This document shows positions 1 to 5,791 of a DNA stretch of 7,272 nucleotides, one piece after another. The stretch comes from UBA7396 sp047637875 (GTDB taxonomy: Bacteria > Patescibacteriota > Gracilibacteria > BD1-5 > UBA6164): assembly GCA_047637875.1 (NCBI GenBank), contig JBLJBH010000012.1:1-7272 (forward strand), in the 5' to 3' direction. The translations under genes and the position numbers were made by a program. Under the pieces are notes generated by a model. The model ran no database searches and was not told where the DNA came from. It saw only the letters and a list, made by a program, of their open reading frames with translations. The number at the start of each line of letters is the position of its first letter. Position 1 is the first letter of the stretch.

Positions 1-3
1 TTA

Positions 4-9
4 ATTATA
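4..9 (-). promoter_or_regulatory. Candidate -10 box pointing out of the window
   Basis: On the minus strand the sequence TTTGGTATAAT ends at position 4. This is a perfect -10 hexamer preceded by TGG, close to an extended -10, and it faces left out of the window. There is no convincing -35 at 16-18 bp. Positions 10-137 hold no gene that I can support on either strand with UGA read as Gly. This may be the promoter of a gene lying to the left, but TATAAT arises easily by chance in DNA this AT-rich. Confidence 0.3.
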
Positions 10-137
10 CCAAATACTCCTTATTTTAGCCACACACTTTTTTCTATTATGCCAAAAAATTCAAATGGTCTTACTTATATGTCATGGCAAAACTTTATCT
101 ACTCAAGACTTTAATATATCTAACATAAATTTAAAAA

Positions 138-728
138 TTATTTTTTAATATTTCTCACTAAATCCTCAAAATGTTCTTCAAAAATAAAATGTCATTTATT
201 TTCATAAATATTATATTTAGCATTTGGTAAAACAAAAGAAAAATATTTATATTCATAAAATGGAACTATCGTATCATCTTTACTAAAATATAAATTTGTA
301 ATATCTTCATATTTTTTAAATCCTTCAATTTCCCTTTCAAACAAAAAACTTCAAAGTTTTTCATCTGGTGTATCTTGACTAGCTGGAGAAATTAAATGAA
401 TTTGAGTTAAATTTTCTAAAGTATTTTCAGATAAATATTTTACCAAAAAACTTGCTCAAAGCGAATGTCATACTAAAATATTTTTCTCTCAAAAATATGG
501 TAGTGCTTTTTCAAACGCGATTTTCCAGTACTTATATTCTGCAAAATGACTATTTGGCATAGAAATTCTAATTACTTCAAATCCGTTTCATAAATCAGAT
601 AGCAAATTATCTTTCCATCATTTTAGTTTTTCCTCATAAGGGTTAAAATCTTCCTGTAGTAAATAATCTTCAAAACTAGCAAAGTTTGAAGCATCTACTC
701 AACCTCAGATAATAAATATTTTTTTCAT
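138..728 (-). CDS. Alpha/beta-fold serine hydrolase (RBBP9/YdeN-like)
   Basis: Reading UGA as Gly gives 196 residues from ATG (726-728) to TAA (138-140). The protein opens with a hydrophobic beta strand and GGG (residues 8-10). It carries the nucleophile elbow V-G-H-S-L-G-A at 86-92 (Ser89), an acid-containing motif SKDDTIVP at 149-156 (probable catalytic Asp152), and NKGHF at 177-181 (catalytic His180). The Ser-Asp-His order and a length near 190-200 match small alpha/beta hydrolases of the RBBP9/YdeN type; the substrate is unknown. Nine of 12 glycines are UGA, including both elbow glycines and the one before the catalytic His. There is no signal peptide, so it is probably cytoplasmic. It is the last gene of the minus-strand series, separated from the upstream gene by 67 nt containing a palindromic repeat. 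It may be a looser member of the operon or have its own promoter. Confidence 0.88.
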
Positions 729-763
729 AGAGCTAATTTTAAAAATAAGTTATTTTCCTCATA

Positions 764-795
764 AGCTCTCCCTTTACAAAGGGAGGTTGGAGGGA
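764..795. repeat. GC-rich REP-like palindrome between genes
   Basis: CTCCCTT (768-774) and AAGGGAG (779-785) form a 7-bp hairpin with a 4-nt loop, flanked by GGTTGGAGGGATT up to the stop codon of the next gene. The segment is markedly richer in G+C than its surroundings and starts exactly at that stop codon. Similar 'CCTCCAACCTCCCTTT...' palindromes are scattered as REP-like repeats between genes in many bacteria, so this is probably a dispersed repeat. No U-tract follows on either strand, which argues against an ordinary terminator. AGAGCT (729-734) and AGCTCT (764-769) could form a wider stem around the gap. Confidence 0.5.
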
Positions 796-1026
796 TTACT
801 CATATTCTTTAATAAATTCTAAAGCAGTTTCCTTATATTCTTTTTCTTTTAGTTCAACATACAAAGTCACTTCTTGTAAAATATCATCAATTTCATCTAA
901 AACTTCATCAGATATTCAAGAGGTATACATATATTCTAAAATATAATCAAGTGAAGCAAAATCATCAGCTTCCAATACTTCTTTTATCTTTTTGAGATAG
1001 TTGTCATAAATTTCTTTGTTTGTCAT
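796..1026 (-). CDS. Small acidic helical protein, function unknown
   Basis: This gene encodes 76 residues from ATG (1024-1026) to TAA (796-798), with one in-frame UGA read as Gly37 within TSGIS. About 22 Asp/Glu against 8 Lys and no Arg make it strongly acidic. There is no Pro, and long runs of Glu, Leu, Ile and Lys suggest two or three amphipathic helices: roughly 2-20, 24-34 and 38-73, with a turn at the SGIS site. I see no membrane segment and no metal-binding motif, and I do not recognise the family. It starts only 4 nt after the stop of the DUF84 phosphatase gene, so it is almost certainly the next gene in the same transcript. Coding is supported by tight operonic packing, a clean frame and helix-like composition. 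The function is open; a binding partner of a neighbouring enzyme is only a guess. Confidence 0.75.
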
Positions 1027-1030
1027 AATA

Positions 1031-1579
1031 TTATTTTAATTGATAAAATTTATTGAAAAATGGGCAAATTGCAGCTTTAAATGCAGCTTCAAATTCATCT
1101 TTCCTCGTAAACATATCTTCACTCCAAGCTCACATACTTCCATTTTGACTCGCAATATTGGTAATACCAGAAAGTTCAGACATCAAAGGACCAAGATCCA
1201 TTTTCTCTTCATACAATTTTTTTGCAACATACTCAGGAACCTCAAGCATTGAGGAAAAACCAAAATGTCATTCTCACATATTATTTTCTACATATACGAT
1301 TCATCCAATATATTTTTTATCTCAGATAGTTGTAGTTCATCCTTCAATTCCAACATAATAATCTGCTAATATTCATTCTTTTTTTATATTTTGAGCTCTA
1401 TTTTTTGCTCATTGCATGGTCTCATTAATTGATAATGGCATATCCGAAATATCGGATGGAACTGATAATAATATATATTCTACTTTGTCTTTTATTTTTT
1501 CAAAATACGAACAAGTATTTACTCATTGTTTAATTCCGTCAATTTTTGGAACTTTCAGGGTTCCGATTGCTATTCTCAT
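1031..1579 (-). CDS. yjjX: Inosine/xanthosine triphosphatase, YjjX/DUF84 family
   Basis: The product is 182 residues with UGA as Gly (9 in frame), close to the usual 170-185 of the family. Features typical of YjjX/DUF84 non-canonical purine NTP phosphatases appear in order: an N-terminal strand with G6 and K9; VPSDISDMPLS followed by ETMQGAKNRA (41-62); YYVGIEGG (74-81); GFSSMLEVPEYV (107-118); DLGP (128-131); and N-GSMGAW-TR (146-159) leading to a C-terminal helix ending AICPF. Known members hydrolyse ITP and XTP and so remove deaminated purine nucleotides from the precursor pool. The ATG (1577-1579) lies inside the end of the upstream HAD gene, a 10-nt overlap that implies coupled translation. 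Adjacent genes encode NUDIX and MazG enzymes of the same housekeeping role. The family call is firm; the exact substrate is inferred. Confidence 0.87.
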
Positions 1580-2202
1580 ATTTTATTGGTTAATGTAAGT
1601 AAAATATTTTCTATATGTATCACACTTTCTATTTCATACCTATCTTTTTTCTCATTTCCTATGTGAATAAAATCAATTCACTTTGCCTTTGCAAATTCTC
1701 TATCATTATTTCCATCTCATATATACACAGCTTTTTTGTAAAAATCTTCATCTAAACTATAATCTTTAAAATATTCTAAATGTTCTTCACTTTTTGGAAC
1801 TTGTTCACTTCCATAAATTATTTCAAATAATTCAAATATTCATCAACTTTTTAATGCATTTTCTGCAACATAAGTTGGACTTGAAGTAGTGAGAAATAAT
1901 TTATATCATTTTGATAATTCAACCATTTTTTCTAAAACTCAAGGGAAAAATTCAATATTTTGGTTTATTTTTTCAAACTCTTCAATAATTTTTTTAGATA
2001 TCATATTTTCAAGTTCTACTTTGTTATACACGATATGTAAATATACTCATAACGGTTGATTCCCATAGAGCAAAAATAATTCATCAGCTTTTTTGAAATA
2101 TTCAGGAGTATGTTTTTGAATCGTTCCGACAACAGCACTTTTAATTTTTCCATTTGTATTTATGAGCGTTCCATCCAGATCAAATATTAAATATTTTTTC
2201 AT
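1570..2202 (-). CDS. HAD-superfamily phosphatase (phosphoglycolate phosphatase-like)
   Basis: Reading from ATG (2200-2202) to TAG (1570-1572) gives 210 residues. HAD motif I is FDLDGTL at 7-13, with nucleophile Asp8 and acid/base Asp10. Motif II is LTTSS at 104-108. The motif III lysine is probably Lys137 in QVPKSEE. Motif IV is IGDGNND at 161-167, with Asp163 and Asp167. Residues 15-90 form the helical cap typical of subfamily I (phosphoglycolate phosphatase/beta-phosphoglucomutase-like) enzymes. Glycines 51, 88, 99, 120, 121, 162 and others are UGA. The last codons read ATA-UGA-GAA-UAG, so under the standard code it would end two codons earlier. It lies 6 nt after the NUDIX gene and overlaps the DUF84 gene by 10 nt. 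Dephosphorylation of nucleoside monophosphates made by its neighbours is a plausible role but is only inferred. Confidence 0.88.
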
Positions 2203-2208
2203 ATTATA

Positions 2209-2667
2209 CTATTTTATAAGTTTGTAATCTTTAATTTTTCCATCAGGTCAAAAGTAAAAACTATATTCTACTTTTTCTCCAGACAACATTCTTGGAAGCC
2301 AAATAATATCATCTTCCCACATTTGAGTATACGGAATTTCAGATATTTCAAACCATTCTGGTTTCATTTCTTCGGTTTCAGTTGGAAGTCAATGAAATTT
2401 TTTAATTTTAAAAATATTTACATCTTGATTCCAGTCAGAGTTTTGTTCAAAATAAAAATGTAATACTCACATATTTTCTAATTCCTCTCTTTGAGTTTTG
2501 AGTCCAGTTTCTTCTTCTAGTTCTCTGATCATCGCTTCTTCTATACTTTCTCATAGTTCACACTTTCCTCCAGCACCATTCCAAAGTCATTTTCCAAATC
2601 ATCTTTTTTTCATACAAAGAAGAATTTTCTCTCACTCCACAATCATTCCAAGCGTTGTTTGTCTCAT
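2209..2667 (-). CDS. MTH1-like NUDIX hydrolase (8-oxo-dGTP diphosphatase)
   Basis: The product is 152 residues, ATG at 2665-2667 and TAG at 2209-2211. A complete NUDIX box G-x5-E-x7-REL-x-EE-x-GL spans residues 34-56 (Gly34, Glu40, Arg48, Glu49, Glu52, Glu53), preceded by the WNGAGGK loop. The C-terminal half resembles animal MTH1/NUDT1: DVNIF, EEMKPEWFEISEIPY, then MWEDD at 116-120. In human MTH1 the equivalent Trp117, Asp119 and Asp120 hold the oxidised purine, and the numbering here is identical. The enzyme probably converts 8-oxo-dGTP and related oxidised purine triphosphates to monophosphates in the cytoplasm. Gly at 12, 23, 27, 39 and 67 are UGA, among others. It starts 2 nt after the MazG-like gene and is followed after 6 nt by the HAD gene. 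The family assignment is strong; MTH1-type specificity is inferred from the pocket residues. Confidence 0.92.
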
Positions 2668-2669
2668 AA

Positions 2670-3053
2670 TTATTTATTATATTGTAAATTATGTCTATTT
2701 TTTAATTCTTCTTTTTGTAATTTTTTAGTATTTTCCCAATCTATTCAATTTCTTCTTCAAATAATTCTTTCAGAAAATTTTTTATCTGCATGTAAAAATA
2801 CTTCTTCAATACTTTCAATATATCAATTTTTTTCTAATTTTTTTAAAAAATTTAAATAACACCGAAATATATCTCAAAGTTCATCTTCTAAATATACTGA
2901 ATTATCTTTTTTTAATTCTTCTCTAACTTCTTTAATTTCATTTTCCAATTCAGATAGATAAAACCCTATTTCTTTTCAATGCCACTCATTCGTATCTATT
3001 TCATATTTTTCTTCAACAAGATTTAATAAATTCGTTACATCAATTTTTTTCAT
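2670..3053 (-). CDS. MazG-like nucleoside triphosphate pyrophosphohydrolase
   Basis: This is the first gene of the house-cleaning operon: 127 residues, ATG at 3051-3053, TAA at 2670-2672. The metal-binding signature of all-alpha NTP pyrophosphatases, ExxE-(15)-ExxD, is seen as Glu39/Glu42 (EIKE) and Glu58/Asp61 (ELGD). After it come a helix FRCYLNFLKKLEK, KKFSERI (91-97) and a C-terminal DWENTKKLQKEE, which align with the Kx-RRhP...W-K region of single-domain MazG proteins. Such enzymes cleave (d)NTPs, often aberrant ones, to NMP and pyrophosphate, usually as dimers or tetramers. UGA encodes Gly26, 60, 77, 99 and 103. There is no Shine-Dalgarno sequence; the start codon follows directly on the terminator-like hairpin at 3070-3099. 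Escape from or control of that hairpin should therefore set expression of the whole operon. Confidence 0.85.
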
Positions 3054-3063
3054 ATTTTTTAAA

Positions 3064-3252
3064 ATTAAAAAAGCACAAAAAATAATATTTTTGTGCTTTG
3101 GTTCAAATATATATTCGAAAGGTACCACCGAAAGCTGTACTTGATTTTATTTTTTTCACGAAGATTTTCAAACTCCGAGAGGTTCTACTCAGTTAGAAAA
3201 CTTTTCTTCCTCCAGCTTGTGGTTGATAGCCACTCAAATGCTTTTATTATTT
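3064..3252 (-). ncRNA. Unclassified structured RNA: small RNA or operon leader
   Basis: About 185 nt lie between a good minus-strand promoter (-10 at 3258-3263) and the hairpin at 3070-3099. The core (3121-3240) is far richer in G+C than the flanks, although no reading frame fits it. Helices visible by eye on the minus strand are: GUGG/CCAC (3233-3230 with 3222-3219); AAGCUG/CAGCUU (3218-3213 with 3137-3132), extended by ACCAC/GUGGU (3223-3219 with 3128-3124); a hairpin GUU-CUA/UAGAAC with loop ACUGAG inside 3199-3180; CUC-UCG-GAG near 3180-3170; and an AU-rich hairpin at 3119-3102. The first helix and the ACCAC/GUGGU extension exclude each other, as in switch RNAs. I tested it mentally against tmRNA, RNase P, SRP, 6S, TPP, SAM and preQ1 signatures and found no convincing match; a GGUGGUACC stretch recalls the T-box motif but little else does. 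Confidence 0.65.
3070..3099 (-). terminator. Intrinsic terminator/attenuator hairpin before the mazG-like gene
   Basis: On the minus strand AAAGCACAAAAA (3099-3088) pairs with TTTTTGTGCTTT (3081-3070), 12 bp with a 6-nt loop, followed by a T-rich run. The T-tract is good on the minus strand only, because the plus strand continues TTTGG. It ends the structured RNA and lies about 16 nt ahead of the operon's first start codon, leaving no room for a promoter in between. Partial read-through or regulated folding is implied. Confidence 0.75.
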
Positions 3253-3257
3253 GTATA

Positions 3258-3285
3258 AATATATAAAAAAAATAGATTAAGTCAA
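3258..3285 (-). promoter_or_regulatory. Promoter of the structured RNA and nucleotide-sanitation operon
   Basis: On the minus strand TTGACT (3285-3280) is followed after 16 bp by TATATT (3263-3258), predicting a start near 3250. It lies back to back with the plus-strand promoter at 3292-3319, with only 6 bp between the two -35 boxes. No other promoter is evident immediately upstream of the mazG-like gene, so it probably drives both the RNA and the operon. Confidence 0.65.
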
Positions 3286-3291
3286 TTTGTT

Positions 3292-3319
3292 TTGACATAT
3301 TTTTTAAAATAAATATATT
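3292..3319 (+). promoter_or_regulatory. Promoter of the 72-residue orphan gene
   Basis: A consensus TTGACA (3292-3297) is followed after 16 bp by TATATT (3314-3319). The predicted start near 3326 gives a leader of about 25 nt before ATG 3351. It is divergent from the RNA promoter. Confidence 0.65.
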
Positions 3320-3350
3320 TCAAATCCAATTTATAAATAAAAATTATTTT

Positions 3351-3569
3351 ATGCAATCTACAAATACATTTAATTCAGAAGTAATAGTTAACTATTCTTT
3401 AGAAGATTTAGTAAAAAAATTATTTTGAAAAACTGCTGATTGATTTAAATGAAATGTTAATGAAATTTTAAATTTAGATTTATCTAAAATTCATAAAAAT
3501 AAAAGACAAGCCTGATTTTTAAGTTTAATACAAAGAAATCAAGAAATATTCTCAAGAAAAAGAATATAA
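3351..3569 (+). CDS. Small basic orphan protein, function unknown
   Basis: ATG 3351 to TAA 3567-3569 encodes 72 residues with four UGA-Gly codons (Gly26, 31, 34 and 55). The sequence begins MQSTNTFNSEV, has a likely helix SLEDLVKKLFGK (16-27), a middle segment NEILNLDLSKI (37-47), and a Lys/Arg-rich tail ending FSRKRI. No membrane segment or signal peptide is seen, and I recognise no domain. The basic C-terminus would be compatible with nucleic-acid binding, but that is a guess. Coding is supported by the dedicated consensus promoter upstream and by the perfect terminator that begins at its final codons. It stands alone, divergent from the structured RNA and convergent with elp3. Because it shares a 6-bp promoter core with the RNA, the two could be co-regulated. 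Confidence 0.68.
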
Positions 3570-3600
3570 AATACATCCGCTTTGCGGATGTATTTTATAT
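3564..3600. terminator. Bidirectional terminator between orphan gene and elp3
   Basis: This is a perfect 17-bp stem (3564-3580 with 3584-3600) with a TTT loop. The GC core CATCCGC/GCGGATG is flanked by A-runs on one side and T-runs on the other, so it works in both directions. It contains the TAA of the plus-strand orphan gene (3567-3569) and the TAA of minus-strand elp3 (3595-3597). Confidence 0.9.
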
Positions 3601-5271
3601 TTCTTTTACCATATATTCTCACTCTAAATGATATCATCTTTTTTCATAGTATCCTCTAACTCAAACTCAAGCAATAACTGCCATTTTTTTATATCAAGCA
3701 TTTTTAGCAATATTTTCTGCAGTTTCAATAAGTTTTTTTCAAAATCAAAGATGTTGACCAAAGACACTTCCAGCTTCTCAAATAGATAATTGATCTCAAA
3801 AAGTATGAATTTCTCTAATTAAAGCAGATCCAGAAAGTTCTGGTAATACCTCATATAATTTATTATTTTCATCTATTTTTGGTAATCTTAACCTCAAAAG
3901 TGAAAATATCGTTCTATCTTTTTTATCCTCAAAAGTGATAAAATATTCTTTTCACTCACTTGCTTCATACTCAAAAATATGAATTTCAGCATTTTTTGGA
4001 TCATTTTTTTTGTCTTTTATTTCTCTGTGTCTGATATCAACGAGTTCCACTCATTTTTTATGGAGTTTTTCTTCAACAAGTTGACGTAAATTACTCAAAT
4101 GACTTCCAGCTAAAATTTCTGATGCTGGAATATCTCTATAAGTTCTGTTAAGTCTGACGTATTCAGGAATCATTTCTTCTAAATCAGCTGTTAAGTTTAT
4201 CAAAGTTTCATCATCATATGGTTGAAATCATCAATCTTTCCAGATTTGAGTAAGTTCAGCTTTATCAGTAACAACCATAGGATATATTTTTAACTCATCT
4301 GGTCTGAAGTCAGGATTTTCAAAAACTTCTTTAAGTGCTTTTTTATCAAGTTCAGGAGTGCTTCATAAAAGATTTGGCATCATATGAGCCACTACCTTAA
4401 ATCAAGCATCTTTGAGTAATTTTGTAGCTGCAATACTTTCAGCATTTCCGTGTCATCTTTTATTTAACTCATTAATTTCATCAATGGTAGTTTGATAACC
4501 AATTTCTACTCTTGTAACTCAATATTCTCTAAGTAATTTTATTTCGTCTAATGTTACCCAATCTGGACGAGTTTCAATAGCAATACCTATAACTCTACAT
4601 CTTGCTGTCTGATTTCTTTCTTTAGCTTCTTCTAAAGTTTTAGATTTTTTTAGTCAATAACCTGCTTTCAGTTTAAAACTTGCAAATTTGTCAGTTGATA
4701 AATCTGTATCTTCAATATAATCTTTCATTTCATCATACGTATTAAACGCATCATAAATTCATTTTATAAATTCATCTCTGTATGATTTTGGATAGACTGA
4801 CCAAGTTCACCCGATAATTCTGACATCGTTTTTTTCTATTTTATGTCATGTAATTTCTAAAGCCCTGAGACGATTATGAATTTGTAAAATTGGATCGAAA
4901 TCATTCAGTTCTGCTCTTTGTACTGCTGGTTCATTTGGAATATATGATTTTGGAAGTCATTCAAAACTTGGACAATAAATACATTTTCAAGGACACCCGA
5001 AAAACTTAGTCAAAAGACTAATTACTGTTACTCACGATAAACTTCTTACTCCCCTTTTTCTAATAACTTTTCTAAAAGAATTATTATCTTCTATTACTCC
5101 ATCTCTCACTAAATCATTATATCTTTGAATGATTTCAATAGTTGCAATTGGTTTTGATAGTTTATAATCTTTATAAATATCATTTTTCAGTTTATGAAAT
5201 TTATCTTTTGTTAGACTTTGTTCTTTTATTCAAGCATGTATTATTTTATCAATTATTTCTAATTTATTCAT
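3595..5271 (-). CDS. elp3: Elp3: tRNA U34 radical-SAM/GNAT modification enzyme
   Basis: The product is 558 residues (ATG 5269-5271, TAA 3595-3597), the normal length for Elp3. After an N-terminal helical region comes RSLSGVTVISLLTKF and the radical-SAM cluster motif GCPGKCIYCP (Cys93, Cys97, Cys100). Then follow NEPAV-RA-FDP (113-127), RIIGGTWS-YP (151-161), GIAIETRPD (229-237), RVEIGYQT (254-261), NKRGHG (270-275), GFKVVAHMMPNL (290-301) and LKIYPM (327-332). The C-terminal acetyltransferase domain has SALIREIH (482-489), the acetyl-CoA loop QHLGFGKKL (506-514) and VGVRGYYEKRGY (536-547). Elp3 adds the carboxymethyl group at C5 of wobble uridine in tRNA; bacterial and archaeal forms act without the other Elongator subunits. 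About 25 glycines are UGA, including both in the acetyl-CoA loop and the one between the first two cluster cysteines. It is monocistronic, with its own promoter. Confidence 0.96.
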
Positions 5272-5300
5272 CAAATATTTTTTAATTTTATAACTCAAGC

Positions 5301-5328
5301 ATTGTATAAATTTTAGTATTTTAGTCAA
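5301..5328 (-). promoter_or_regulatory. Promoter of elp3
   Basis: On the minus strand TTGACT (5328-5323) is followed after 16 bp by TACAAT (5306-5301). A start near 5294 leaves a leader of about 22 nt with no Shine-Dalgarno motif. It is divergent from the promoter of the membrane protein. Confidence 0.65.
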
Positions 5329-5346
5329 AAAATAACTTTAAAAAAA

Positions 5347-5373
5347 TTGATTTATTTTATAAAAATATATAAT
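5347..5373 (+). promoter_or_regulatory. Candidate promoter of the DUF4870-type gene
   Basis: TTGATT (5347-5352) and a perfect TATAAT (5368-5373) are spaced by 15 bp, slightly short. The predicted start near 5380 would leave a leader of about 22 nt before ATG 5403. Confidence 0.5.
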
Positions 5374-5402
5374 AAAATTTAATATTTATTAAAACTAAAA
5401 AT

Positions 5403-5759
5403 ATGGAAAACAATAATCTTTGACCTATTGAAAACAATATAAAAATTGTTTGAATTTTACATTTTGCAGGAAATATAATTTCATGATGACTTTTATGAAC
5501 TTTACTTATTATATGATATTTACTTATTTCTAGTAATTTAGATGAAAAAACTAAAAAAGTTTGTTATCAAGTTATAAATTTTAACATAAGTTTTTGGTTA
5601 TATTTTGGAATTGCTTTTGTATTAATGTTTGTATTAATTTGATTTATACTTATACCAATAGTTTTTATAACTTGGGTAATTTTACTAATAATTTGATTTA
5701 TAAAACATCTTGCTTGAGATGATTATGAATATCCTTTAAGTATTCAAATATTAAAATAA
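5403..5759 (+). CDS. DUF4870-type small integral membrane protein
   Basis: ATG 5403 to TAA 5757-5759 encodes 118 residues, typical of DUF4870 (Tic20-like) proteins. A short polar N-terminus is followed by membrane segments at about 14-43 (probably two closely spaced helices), a charged loop SNLDEKTKK (44-52), then NFNISFWLYF (59-68), which matches the family's NFQIT-xxY motif. Two more helices follow at about 65-82 and 84-101. The C-terminus GDDYEYPLSIQILK mirrors the family ending '-YRYPLTIRFIK'. The protein should sit in the cytoplasmic membrane; no biochemical role is established for the family. UGA supplies Gly at 7, 17, 28, 29, 32, 38, 80, 98 and 105. It is monocistronic, convergent with the fibrinogen-like gene, and followed immediately by a terminator. 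Confidence 0.85.
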
Positions 5760-5791
5760 AAGACTTGATTTAAATCAAGTCTTTTATTTTA
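5752..5791. terminator. Bidirectional palindromic terminator
   Basis: A perfect inverted repeat is centred between 5771 and 5772, with core AGACTTGATTT/AAATCAAGTCT flanked by AAAA/TTTT tracts on both sides. It contains the stop codon of the plus-strand membrane protein gene (5757-5759) and that of the minus-strand fibrinogen-like gene (5784-5786). The flanking A/T runs allow termination in both directions. Confidence 0.88.

Noticed and set aside
1040..1598. Open frames on the plus strand at 1040-1252, 1158-1358 and 1416-1598
   Set aside because: They lie opposite the DUF84 phosphatase gene, whose motifs are convincing on the minus strand with UGA as Gly. Their own sequences show no recognisable domain.
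2498..2859. Plus-strand open frames at 2498-2728 and 2659-2859
   Set aside because: They are antisense shadows of the NUDIX and MazG-like genes. Their Ser/Phe/Ile-rich composition is the complement of AT-rich Glu/Lys codons.
3100..3130. T-box riboswitch, suggested by GGUGGUACC before a terminator and an AGUA sequence upstream
   Set aside because: The leader is short, no full Stem I with specifier loop is visible, the rest of the T-box consensus is missing, and the downstream genes are not aminoacyl-tRNA synthetase or amino-acid genes. A covariance-model scan could revive it.
3176..3200. preQ1-like string AGAGGTTCTA on the plus strand
   Set aside because: The pseudoknot partner needed after it is absent, and the promoter and terminator evidence places the transcript on the other strand.
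138..5759. Genes being frameshifted or decayed pseudogenes because of many in-frame UGA codons
   Set aside because: UGA falls systematically on conserved glycines and the frames otherwise have no breaks over up to 559 codons, so recoding explains them and decay does not.
138..5759. UGA as tryptophan (code 4, Mycoplasma-like)
   Set aside because: Trp in GxSxG, the acetyl-CoA loop or GDGNND would destroy the active sites, whereas UGG is used at conserved Trp positions.
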